Part shown: positions 1 to 5,533 of the stretch, one piece after another
Numbering within the stretch: position 1 is the stretch's first letter
Layout of the letters: every line of letters begins with the position of its first letter
Assembly (NCBI GenBank): GCA_030039995.1
Contig: JASHUL010000090.1
Coordinates: 1-9,118, forward strand
Source of the DNA: Thermoplasmata archaeon
GTDB lineage: Archaea; Thermoplasmatota; Thermoplasmata; Lutacidiplasmatales; UBA184
DNA: 9,118 nt
Reading direction: 5' to 3'
The notes under the pieces: generated by a model
The model's database searches: none
Told to the model about the DNA's origin: nothing
Seen by the model: only the letters and a program-made list of their open reading frames with translations
Made by a program: the position numbers and the translations under genes

Positions 1-194
1 GGGCGCTCGAACGAGCCAAGCTGCGTCGTCGAGTCTGGGTTGAGCTCTCGGGCGGGATCACGCCCGCGAACGTCCGGTCGTACCGGTCGGTCGGGGCCGA
101 CGCCGCGAGCCTCGGGTCGCTGACGCATTCGGCGCCGGCGCTGCCGTTCCACCTCACGCTCCGGCCCGCTCGCTTAAACCCTCGGACGAACTAG
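1..194 (+). CDS. nadC: Nicotinate-nucleotide pyrophosphorylase (carboxylating), C-terminal end, partial
   Basis: This is the 3' end of a gene entering from the left edge, in the frame whose first full codon is at base 3. It is open for 63 codons and stops with TAG at 192-194. The translated end contains VELSGGITPANVRSY, then a segment with GADAASLGSLTHSAPALPFHL. These match the last strands of the NadC barrel, where family members carry an 'E-SGGI-..NV..Y' phosphate-binding strand followed by 'GVD-IS-G-LTHS'. NadC (quinolinate phosphoribosyltransferase) is a cytosolic enzyme that converts quinolinate and PRPP to nicotinate mononucleotide, CO2 and pyrophosphate. The next gene, 17 bases downstream on the same strand, is nadA, whose product is quinolinate, so the order supports the call. 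The tail after 'LTLRPAR' is a few residues longer than I would expect. The rest of the protein lies outside the window. Confidence 0.88.
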   Translation, partial: ALERAKLRRRVWVELSGGITPANVRSYRSVGADAASLGSLTHSAPALPFHLTLRPARLNPRTN

Positions 195-211
195 AACGTC
201 GGGTTTCTCCG

Positions 212-1117
212 ATGTCGCTCGCGGCCGAGGTCGCCCGCTTGAAGGACGAGCGCCACGCCGTCCTCCTCGCGCACAACTACCAGCGTCCCGAGGTTCAGGA
301 TGTCGCCGACTACGTCGGCGACTCCCTCTACCTCTCGCGGAAGGCCCGGGAGGCGGACCGACCGGTGATCGTCTTCGCCGGCGTCCGGTTCATGGCGGAG
401 ACCGCGAAGATCCTGAACCCGAGCCGGACCGTCCTCCTCCCCGACCTGAAGGCCGGCTGCGGGCTCGCCGACGCGATCACGGCCGAGCAGCTCCGCGACT
501 GGAAGGCGGCCCACCCCGGCGCGGTCGTCGTGGCGTACATCAACACCTCCGCGGACGTCAAGGCGGAGGCCGACTACTGCTGCACGAGCTCGAACGCCGT
601 GAAGGTCGTCGAGGGGATCCCCGCGGACCGGGAGATCCTGTTCCTGCCGGACATGTTCCTCGGCGACTACGTGCGGAAGCGGACCGGCCGCGCGATGCAC
701 CTGTGGGTCGGCGACTGTCCGGTCCACGCGCGGATGCGCCCGGAAGATATGGCCCGGGCCCGGCGCGAGCACCCGGGCGCCCCGATCGTCGCCCACCCCG
801 AGTGCGGCTGCGCGACCCAGGCGCTCCCGCTCGTCGACCGCGTCCTTTCGACCGACGGGATGGTGCGGTACGCCGAGGAGACCCGGGCGCCCGAGGTCGT
901 GGTCGCGACCGAGGTCGGGATCCTGCACCGGATGCGTCGGCTGAACCCGACGACCCGCTTCGTGCCGCTGGACGCAGGGACCGTCTGCCCGTTCATGAAG
1001 GAGATCGACCTCGAGGACGTGCGCGACTCGCTGGCCGAGAACCGGTACGTGATCGACGTGCCCGAAGCGACCGCCGCCCGGGCGCGGGACGCGCTCGAAC
1101 GGATGGTCGCCGCGTGA
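212..1117 (+). CDS. nadA: Quinolinate synthase
   Basis: This 301-residue protein condenses iminoaspartate with dihydroxyacetone phosphate to give quinolinate, using an oxygen-sensitive [4Fe-4S] cluster. The length fits the shorter archaeal/Thermotoga type. All expected marks are visible: AHNYQRPEVQD at 20-30, GDSL at 36-39, GVRFMAETAKIL at 57-68, the first cluster cysteine C83 in KAGCGLAD, Y109-N111 followed by the TSSNAV stretch near 125-130, the second cysteine C169 in GDCPVH, HPEC at 195-198, TE at 233-234, and the third cysteine C259 in CPFMK. Cysteines at about 83, 169 and 259 match the three-ligand pattern of the family. The ATG at 212 is 17 bases after the nadC stop, so the two are probably one operon. 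There is no Shine-Dalgarno. A 'CTTAAA' box at 173-178, inside the end of nadC, could act as a weak internal promoter, but its spacing of about 35 bases is long. No nadB or aspartate dehydrogenase gene is visible to supply iminoaspartate. Confidence 0.96.
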   Translation: MSLAAEVARLKDERHAVLLAHNYQRPEVQDVADYVGDSLYLSRKAREADRPVIVFAGVRFMAETAKILNPSRTVLLPDLKAGCGLADAITAEQLRDWKAAHPGAVVVAYINTSADVKAEADYCCTSSNAVKVVEGIPADREILFLPDMFLGDYVRKRTGRAMHLWVGDCPVHARMRPEDMARARREHPGAPIVAHPECGCATQALPLVDRVLSTDGMVRYAEETRAPEVVVATEVGILHRMRRLNPTTRFVPLDAGTVCPFMKEIDLEDVRDSLAENRYVIDVPEATAARARDALERMVAA

Positions 1118-1145
1118 CCCCCCGTTCCGCCGCCTCCGCGGGCCC

Positions 1146-1151
1146 TTCTTA
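1146..1151 (+). promoter_or_regulatory. Candidate TATA box for the toroid-protein gene
   Basis: TTCTTA is the only AT-rich run in the 58-base spacer after nadA. Its centre is about 27 bases before the ATG at 1176, the spacing expected for an archaeal TATA box driving a leaderless transcript. It is flanked by a perfect 5-bp inverted repeat, GGCCC (1141-1145) and GGGCC (1152-1156), which could be chance in such GC-rich DNA. Confidence 0.45.
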
Positions 1152-1175
1152 GGGCCGGTCCGACTGACGAACGCG

Positions 1176-2123
1176 ATGGCGTCGAAGACGGTCGTCGACT
1201 GGCTCCTCGGCGAGGACCAGCCGTCGGTCCGGTACCGGACGCTGACCGAGCTCTTGGGGCGGCCCGAAGGCGACCCCGAGGTGCGGGAGGCGAAGCGGCG
1301 GATCCCCGAGGTCGGCTGGGCGGCGGAGATCCTCGCCCGGGGCGACCCGGCCGGATGGTGGGTCAGCCCCGAGGACTACTACCGGCCGAAGTACCTCTCG
1401 ACGAACTGGCAGCTCCTGATGCTCTCCGACCTGGGGGTGACGCGGGCGAACCCTCGGGTACGGGTCGCGGCCGACTGGTGGCGGGGGTGGGCGAAGCGAC
1501 GGTTCGGGGGCCGACGGCCGGGCGCGCCGCACCACTGCGTGGTCGGGAACATGGCGCGGGCGCTGATCCGCTTCGGCTACGTCGAGGACCCCGGTGTCCG
1601 GTCGATGCTCGACTGGATCGTCGAGAGCGCCGACCCGAAGGGCGGATGGTCGTGCTGGGGACGGGGACGCAACCTCGACTCCTGGGAAGGGCTGAGCGCG
1701 CTCGGGGCCTACCCGCGCGCGCGGCGGACCGCGGGCATGCAGCGGGCGCTCGCGGCGGGCGCGGAGTTCTTCCTCGAACGCCAACTCTACCGGCAGGGGA
1801 GCCGCTACGCTCCGTGGTATCGGTTCCACTACCCGGTCCACTACTACTACGACCTCCTGGTCGGACTCGACCTCGTCACCTCGCTCGGGTACGGGGACGA
1901 CCCGCGGCTCCGGCCCGCGCTCGCCCACCTCGCCCGGAAGCGCCGGCCTGACGGACGGTGGAATCTCGACGCGGTGCATCCGGACGTGGAGGGCGGGCTG
2001 GCGCGCTGGCTGCGGGACCACCCCAAGGACCGGCCCACGCCGACCGCGCTCGAGCGTCCCGGGCGTCCCAGCAAGATGATCACGCTCACCGCGCTGAAGG
2101 TCGAGGCCCGCGTCGCGGGCTGA
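1176..2123 (+). CDS. Prenyltransferase/squalene-cyclase-like alpha-toroid protein, function unknown
   Basis: This is a 315-residue soluble protein with no signal peptide. It has the layout of the short 'prenyltransferase and squalene oxidase repeat' proteins found in archaea and Chloroflexi. The N-terminus VDWLLGEDQPSVRYRTLTEL (7-26) resembles the usual opening helix pair. HHCVVGNMARALIRFGY (119-135) matches the common 'C.tGN..raL..lGy' segment. DPKGGWSCWG (153-162) and RPDGRWNLD (257-265) are QW-like repeats. YYYDLLVGLDLVTSLGYGDDPRL (223-245) and PSKMITLTALKV (298-309) are further toroid helices. It is about half the length of true squalene-hopene cyclases and I see no DxDD acid motif, so cyclase activity should not be assumed. 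Relatives are often given names such as squalene cyclase without experimental support. It has its own TATA-like box and faces a convergent membrane-protein gene 22 bases beyond its stop. Its substrate or partner is unknown. Confidence 0.8.
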   Translation: MASKTVVDWLLGEDQPSVRYRTLTELLGRPEGDPEVREAKRRIPEVGWAAEILARGDPAGWWVSPEDYYRPKYLSTNWQLLMLSDLGVTRANPRVRVAADWWRGWAKRRFGGRRPGAPHHCVVGNMARALIRFGYVEDPGVRSMLDWIVESADPKGGWSCWGRGRNLDSWEGLSALGAYPRARRTAGMQRALAAGAEFFLERQLYRQGSRYAPWYRFHYPVHYYYDLLVGLDLVTSLGYGDDPRLRPALAHLARKRRPDGRWNLDAVHPDVEGGLARWLRDHPKDRPTPTALERPGRPSKMITLTALKVEARVAG

Positions 2124-2145
2124 GGTCGGGCGGCCGCGGGCCCGC

Positions 2146-2490
2146 TCAGAGGTGCTGCGGGACGAGCGGCGCGAGCTGGTGGGCCCACAGCTCGTAGGCG
2201 CCGCCGAACAGCACGAGTGACCCGAGGAAGACGATGACGATCGCGAGGAACGACGGCTTCTTCGACAGATAGTACGTCGCGCTCAACGGGTTGATCCGGG
2301 TCGACAGCAGCGAGCCGGACGAGAACAGGAGCGCGAGGCCGAGGAGCGCGGGGACGAGGACCGTGTAGGTGCCGAGGTACAGGCCGGCCAGCACCACGGC
2401 GACCGCGACGGGGATCGCGGCGTTCGAGCGCCGGGACTCGAGCTCGACCGGTCGGACGGTGCGCGTGCGATAGGGCCGGGCCACGGACAC
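2146..2490 (-). CDS. Small integral membrane protein, unknown
   Basis: This is read from a GTG at 2490 to the stop at 2146-2148 and gives 114 residues. The first 23 residues are polar and basic (RPYRTRTVRP and ELESRRSN). A long hydrophobic block follows at about 25-57, probably two membrane helices with a short turn. A loop with TRINPLSATYYLSKKPS lies at 64-80, and a further helix spans about 81-103. I recognise no family or catalytic motif. The reading frame stays open upstream to 2763, but that part overlaps the divergent zinc-protein gene and its promoter and reads as arginine/glycine-rich filler, so I start at 2490. That start puts a weak AT-rich box (2514-2520) about 27 bases upstream. 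An in-frame GTG at 2484 and an ATG at 2568 are alternatives. The protein could be an accessory or assembly factor. No function is claimed. Confidence 0.62.
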   Translation of the reverse strand: MSVARPYRTRTVRPVELESRRSNAAIPVAVAVVLAGLYLGTYTVLVPALLGLALLFSSGSLLSTRINPLSATYYLSKKPSFLAIVIVFLGSLVLFGGAYELWAHQLAPLVPQHL

Positions 2491-2513
2491 GTCCCGCCCG
2501 TCCCGCGCGGGCC

Positions 2514-2520
2514 TACATGA
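2514..2520 (-). promoter_or_regulatory. Weak candidate TATA box for the small membrane protein
   Basis: On the minus strand this reads TCATGTA, centred about 27 bases upstream of the proposed GTG at 2490. It is a poor match to a TATA box and is supported only by spacing and by the GC-rich surroundings. The stronger AT-rich box at 2563-2570 could also serve this gene on the minus strand, with a leader of about 50 bases. Confidence 0.25.
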
Positions 2521-2562
2521 ACCCGAAAGGTCCAGTGGAAACGGGATTCGGCCGAGACAAGG

Positions 2563-2570
2563 TATCATAA
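2563..2570 (+). promoter_or_regulatory. Candidate TATA box for the eight-cysteine protein
   Basis: TATCATAA, centred at about 2567, is the most AT-rich run in the 103-base divergent spacer. It lies 27 bases upstream of the GTG at 2594, matching leaderless archaeal promoter spacing and deciding that start over the in-frame TTG at 2584-2586 region (2582 frame). Read on the other strand it could also fire toward the membrane-protein gene. Confidence 0.5.
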
Positions 2571-2593
2571 ACCGACCGGAGTTGCTCCGCGCG

Positions 2594-2989
2594 GTGAGCG
2601 ACCCCCCTCGACGGCCGGTCGCGGCCGAAACACCGTCGGCGACGCCGCGCGCGACACCGGTCTCCCCGAACCGCCGGCCCGAACCCTCGGGCGGGCGGCG
2701 GCGGTGGCCCGAGCCGCCCGCGTATCGCGCGGACGCCCTCACGTCGGCGCGGGCGTGCGTCAACTGCGCGACCCCGGTCGGCTCGTCGCTCGCGACCCCC
2801 CGATGCTGGGGCTGCGGACGTGCGCTCTGCAGTGACTGCTACTGGCGGCACGGGCTCGTCCCGTCCGCCCACATGTGCACGAGCTGCCTGGTCTCCTACC
2901 CGCACGGACCCGAGGCGATCTCGGGCGGGCGCGCGACCCCGCGCCGCACCGGCTTCACGCCCGCTTCGGGCGTGCCCAAGCGCCCGTAG
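2594..2989 (+). CDS. Small eight-cysteine zinc-binding protein (four CxxC knuckles), unknown
   Basis: This is 131 residues from the GTG at 2594. The first 50 residues are proline-, arginine- and alanine-rich and look disordered. They are followed by a compact cysteine domain with C55-C58, C71-C74, C79-C82 and C95-C98, that is CX2C-X12-CX2C-X4-CX2C-X12-CX2C. The regular spacing suggests two zinc ions, possibly in a cross-braced RING/B-box-like or tandem zinc-ribbon fold; the X4 between the second and third knuckles is typical of cross-brace fingers. WGCGRALCSDCYWRHG is a distinctive core. The tail (about 100-131) is again basic and unstructured. No helical membrane segment is present. It diverges from a small membrane protein, and its last 35 bases overlap the end of polX on the opposite strand. 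An upstream in-frame TTG would add four residues. Plausible roles are nucleic-acid or protein binding; the sequence does not decide. Confidence 0.68.
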   Translation: MSDPPRRPVAAETPSATPRATPVSPNRRPEPSGGRRRWPEPPAYRADALTSARACVNCATPVGSSLATPRCWGCGRALCSDCYWRHGLVPSAHMCTSCLVSYPHGPEAISGGRATPRRTGFTPASGVPKRP

Positions 2990-4601
2990 CGTCCGCCGCG
3001 CGCGCGGTGTTCTTCACGTCCTTCGGGCCGGCCCCGCTGCGCCGGGCGAAGCCGAGCGCCACCGGGGCGAGCGGGTCGTCCTCCGCGAGCGCGACGCCCG
3101 TCGGTACATGGAGCGCGACCCCCGCCTCGCGGGCGGCCCGCGCCGCGGTCGAGTCGAGTCGTTCCGGTCCGGGGCCGACCTCGAGAGCGACGCGAGCGGA
3201 ACGGGCCCAGGGCACCCACCGCCGAGCGGCCTCGTCCCCGCCGACGTGCGCCGCGAGGGTCCATTCGCCCGACGGCGGCGGGCGGGTCGGCGGGCCGGGC
3301 GACGACCCGATCGGGCGGAGGATCCGGTAGTCCGAGCGAGGCGCGTCCCCCGGGCTCGCGTCCCCGTTCGAGGCGTCCTCTCGGGCGCGACCGACCGTCA
3401 CACCGGGCGGGCGCGCCGAGTCGAGTCGTGCGAGCGCGGCGGAGGGGAGCGTCCATCGGGCGCCGTCGGCCCCGACCCCACCGACCACGACTCCGACGTA
3501 GTCGAGGTGGCGGGCGCGGGCGGCGGCGATCATCCGATCGACGTCCCGAGCACTCGCGTCCGGGGCGAGGTGACAATGCAGGTCCCCGCGCAGCTCCGGG
3601 GCGGTGACGAGCGGGGGCAGGGGACCGCGCGCCGCGGCGTCGATCTCCCCCCGGTCCTCCCGGATCTCGGGCGGGACCCAGGCGAGCCCGAGCGCCGCGT
3701 AGACCTCTTCTTCGGTGCGGCCGCCGATGCGCTCCTCGCCACGGAAGATCCCGTACTCGTTGACCTTGAGGCCCCGGTCGCGGGCGATCGAGCGGAGGTG
3801 GACGTTGTGGTCCTTCGAGCCGGTGAAATAGAGCCACGCGGCACCGAACGCCGCCGGCTCGACGACGCGCAGGTCGACCTGGAGGCCCTGCCGCAGCACG
3901 ACCGTCTCCTTCGTGCCGCCGCGAAGACGCACCTCGCCGACCTCGGGGAGCCGACTGAACGCGTCGAAGACCCGCTCGGGCTCGGACGAGGTGACGAGGA
4001 TGTCCAGGTCGCCGACCGTCTCCCGACACCGGCGGAAGCTGCCGGCGAGCTCGATCCGCTCGACCCCGCCCGCGGCCTTCAGTCCGGCGACGAGTCGCTG
4101 GGCGACCGGGTAGGCCGTATCGATGGGGAGCCGCTGGCCCGCGCCCGGACCCGCGGCCGCGGCGAGCGCCGAACGGATCTGTTCGACCTTCTTCGGACCG
4201 AACCCTGCGACCCCGGTGAGACGGCCCTTCGCGATCGCGTCCGCGAGCTCGGCCGGCCCCTCGACCCCGAGTTCGAGCCAGAACCGTCGTGCGGTCTTCG
4301 GACCGAGCCCCGGCACCCGGAGGAGGTCGAGGATGCCGGGAGGGACCTCCTTCTGGAGCCGTTCGTAGTACGCGAGGTGGCCGGTCGTGAGGTACTCCCG
4401 GATCTTCTCCTCGATCGCCTCGCCGATGCCCGGGATCGTCCGGAGCTCGTTCCGCGCGGCGACCGCCGCGAGGTCCTCCGTCAGGCTCTCGATCGAGCGC
4501 GCCGCGCGACGGTACGCCTCGGGCTTGAACCGCTCGCCGAGGACGTCGAGGATGTCCGCGATGCTGCGGAACAGCTCGGCCGCCTCGCGGTTGGTCGGCA
4601 T
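2955..4601 (-). CDS. polX: Family X DNA polymerase (PolX) with degenerate C-terminal PHP domain
   Basis: This is a 548-residue protein, slightly short for bacterial/archaeal PolX (about 570-580). The 8-kDa-like helical N-terminus (1-50) and helix-hairpin-helix motifs IPGIGEAI (56-63), VPGLGPKTA (96-104) and VAGFGPKKV (131-139) bind gapped DNA. The palm has GSFRRCRETVGDLDIL (187-202), giving catalytic D198 and D200, with the third aspartate D243 in VDLRVV. YFTGSKDHN (258-266) and KVNEYGIF (279-286) form the nucleotide site. The polymerase half thus looks intact for gap filling in base-excision repair. The PHP half begins with GDLHCH (339-344), but the later metal-binding motifs of the family (TDHS, the exonuclease histidines of SVH and HPTGR, and the final TDAH) are replaced by VVVGGVG, AHVGGD and HVPTGVA. 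The region 395-445 is a Ser/Pro/Asp-rich linker. The family-typical ending (KDVKNT, 527-532) is retained. Hence 3'-5' exonuclease activity is probably lost. The ATG at 4601 follows a TATA-like box by about 30 bases. Confidence 0.93.
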   Translation of the reverse strand: MPTNREAAELFRSIADILDVLGERFKPEAYRRAARSIESLTEDLAAVAARNELRTIPGIGEAIEEKIREYLTTGHLAYYERLQKEVPPGILDLLRVPGLGPKTARRFWLELGVEGPAELADAIAKGRLTGVAGFGPKKVEQIRSALAAAAGPGAGQRLPIDTAYPVAQRLVAGLKAAGGVERIELAGSFRRCRETVGDLDILVTSSEPERVFDAFSRLPEVGEVRLRGGTKETVVLRQGLQVDLRVVEPAAFGAAWLYFTGSKDHNVHLRSIARDRGLKVNEYGIFRGEERIGGRTEEEVYAALGLAWVPPEIREDRGEIDAAARGPLPPLVTAPELRGDLHCHLAPDASARDVDRMIAAARARHLDYVGVVVGGVGADGARWTLPSAALARLDSARPPGVTVGRAREDASNGDASPGDAPRSDYRILRPIGSSPGPPTRPPPSGEWTLAAHVGGDEAARRWVPWARSARVALEVGPGPERLDSTAARAAREAGVALHVPTGVALAEDDPLAPVALGFARRSGAGPKDVKNTARAADATGAWARPKRA

Positions 4602-4627
4602 CGCGGCGCGACGAGAGCCGAGGTGGG

Positions 4628-4634
4628 GCTTAGC
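4628..4634 (-). promoter_or_regulatory. Candidate TATA-like box for polX
   Basis: GCTAAGC on the minus strand is the only AT-containing run in the 45-base gap between the acetyltransferase stop and the polX start. It lies about 30 bases upstream of the ATG at 4601. It suggests polX can be transcribed independently even though the acetyltransferase gene reads in the same direction just upstream. The match is weak. Confidence 0.33.
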
Positions 4635-4646
4635 CGTTCTCGAGGG

Positions 4647-5441
4647 TCACGGCTCGAGGCCCGTGCCCGCGTCGATCCAGAGGCGCCGACCGTGCGGCCG
4701 GAAGCCGGCCCGGTCGTACAGCGCGCGGGCCGCCGGCCGGTCCTCCCGGACGAACAACCCGACCGGGACCTGCGCCACGCGCGCATCCGCGAGCACCGCC
4801 CCGACGAGCGAACGACCCAGGCCGTGGCCCCGCCGGTTCGGTGCGACGAACACGCCGCTCAGCACCCAGATCTCCGGGAGCGTGACCGTCGTGCGGGCGA
4901 CGCCCGCGATCCGGCCGTCCTCGAAGGCACCCCACACCGCTTCGCGCTCGAGGTCGATGTACGGATAGCCCGAGGCGACCAGCTCCTCCGTAGCCTCCGT
5001 GAGCGCGAGCAGCGCCGGCCGGTCCGCGGGGGAGAGACGCCGGACCCGCCCCGGCGGATCCCGGGTCGCCACGGAAGCGGCCGGTGCCGCGACGAGCGAG
5101 AGGACGGGGTGGACCCGGACGGGACCCCGGGCGCGCTCGACCGCTCCCCGGACCTCCTCGGGCGCGACGACGACCACGGGGCGCGGCGGGAGCTGGGCCG
5201 CGAGCTCGGGGGCTTCCCGCAGCGCTCCCTGCCAGTGCACGAGGAGTGCGAGGCGTCCGGGCCAGACGAGCAGATACCCCGTCGTCGTGTCGCCGCGAAC
5301 CGCCGAGACGAACCGGACCCGGTCCGGGTACCGGTCGAGGTCCCAGAGCGCGTACGCGTGCGCGAGCGGGTCGTCGTGCGCGGCCCGTTCGAGCCAGGCG
5401 CGGTCGATGCTCGGGCGTAGCGCGACGGGACCGGCGGCCAT
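4647..5441 (-). CDS. GNAT-family N-acetyltransferase with extra N-terminal domain
   Basis: This is 264 residues. The C-terminal half is a clear GCN5-related acetyltransferase. It has the acetyl-CoA loop VFVAPNRRGHGLGRSLV (197-213, R/Q-x-x-G-x-G at 204-209), a preceding beta strand IWVLSGVFV, and the closing LYDRAGFRPHGRR (241-253), which matches the family's 'Y...GF' end. The N-terminal half (1-125), with DDPLAHAYALWDLDRYPDRVRF (23-44) and GYLLVWPGRLALLVHWQG, resembles the degenerate GNAT-like N-domain seen in two-domain archaeal acetyltransferases. It lacks the CoA loop, so only one active site is expected. The substrate cannot be told from sequence; small molecules or protein N-termini are possible. 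Its ATG at 5441 has a TATA-like box about 26 bases upstream, and it is divergent from the DUF2400 gene. polX follows 45 bases downstream on the same strand, perhaps in a shared transcript. Confidence 0.85.
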   Translation of the reverse strand: MAAGPVALRPSIDRAWLERAAHDDPLAHAYALWDLDRYPDRVRFVSAVRGDTTTGYLLVWPGRLALLVHWQGALREAPELAAQLPPRPVVVVAPEEVRGAVERARGPVRVHPVLSLVAAPAASVATRDPPGRVRRLSPADRPALLALTEATEELVASGYPYIDLEREAVWGAFEDGRIAGVARTTVTLPEIWVLSGVFVAPNRRGHGLGRSLVGAVLADARVAQVPVGLFVREDRPAARALYDRAGFRPHGRRLWIDAGTGLEP

Positions 5442-5461
5442 CGCGGTCCGAGGGTACGGCC

Positions 5462-5470
5462 GTAGTTAGC
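5462..5470 (-). promoter_or_regulatory. Candidate TATA box for the GNAT gene
   Basis: GCTAACTAC on the minus strand is centred about 25 bases upstream of the ATG at 5441, in a spacer otherwise almost pure G and C. It fits leaderless transcription of the acetyltransferase gene. A separate box at 5506-5512 serves the divergent gene. Confidence 0.47.
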
Positions 5471-5505
5471 GCGCCGGGCACGGCGTGCGCCCGCGGCGCG
5501 CAACG

Positions 5506-5512
5506 GTAAATG
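5506..5512 (+). promoter_or_regulatory. Candidate TATA box that decides the DUF2400 start
   Basis: GTAAATG is the only AT-rich run just upstream and includes the tempting first ATG (5510). Its centre lies about 25 bases before the next in-frame ATG at 5534. That places the likely leaderless start at 5534. A start at 5510 would need a TATA box near 5483, where the sequence is all G/C-rich. Confidence 0.5.
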
Positions 5513-5533
5513 GGCCGCCGCCGTCGCCGGTCG

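Noticed and set aside
191..928. A 245-codon minus-strand open frame opposite nadA
   Set aside because: The frame is antisense to a well-supported nadA, has no recognisable domain, and its composition is typical of a shadow frame.
1141..1156. GGCCC-TTCTTA-GGGCC hairpin after nadA as a terminator
   Set aside because: The stem is only 5 bp with no T-run after it, and the loop lies at TATA-box distance from the next start, so a promoter reading is preferred.
2491..2763. N-terminal extension of the small membrane protein to 205 residues
   Set aside because: The extension overlaps the divergent zinc-protein gene and both promoter boxes and reads as basic filler; the hydrophobic, gene-like part begins after 2490.
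2820..5420. An 866-codon open frame on the plus strand antisense to polX and the GNAT gene
   Set aside because: It reads as Arg/Glu/Asp/Pro-rich filler with no motifs, the usual mirror of a real GC-rich gene on the other strand. polX and the GNAT gene on the minus strand have unmistakable domain motifs.
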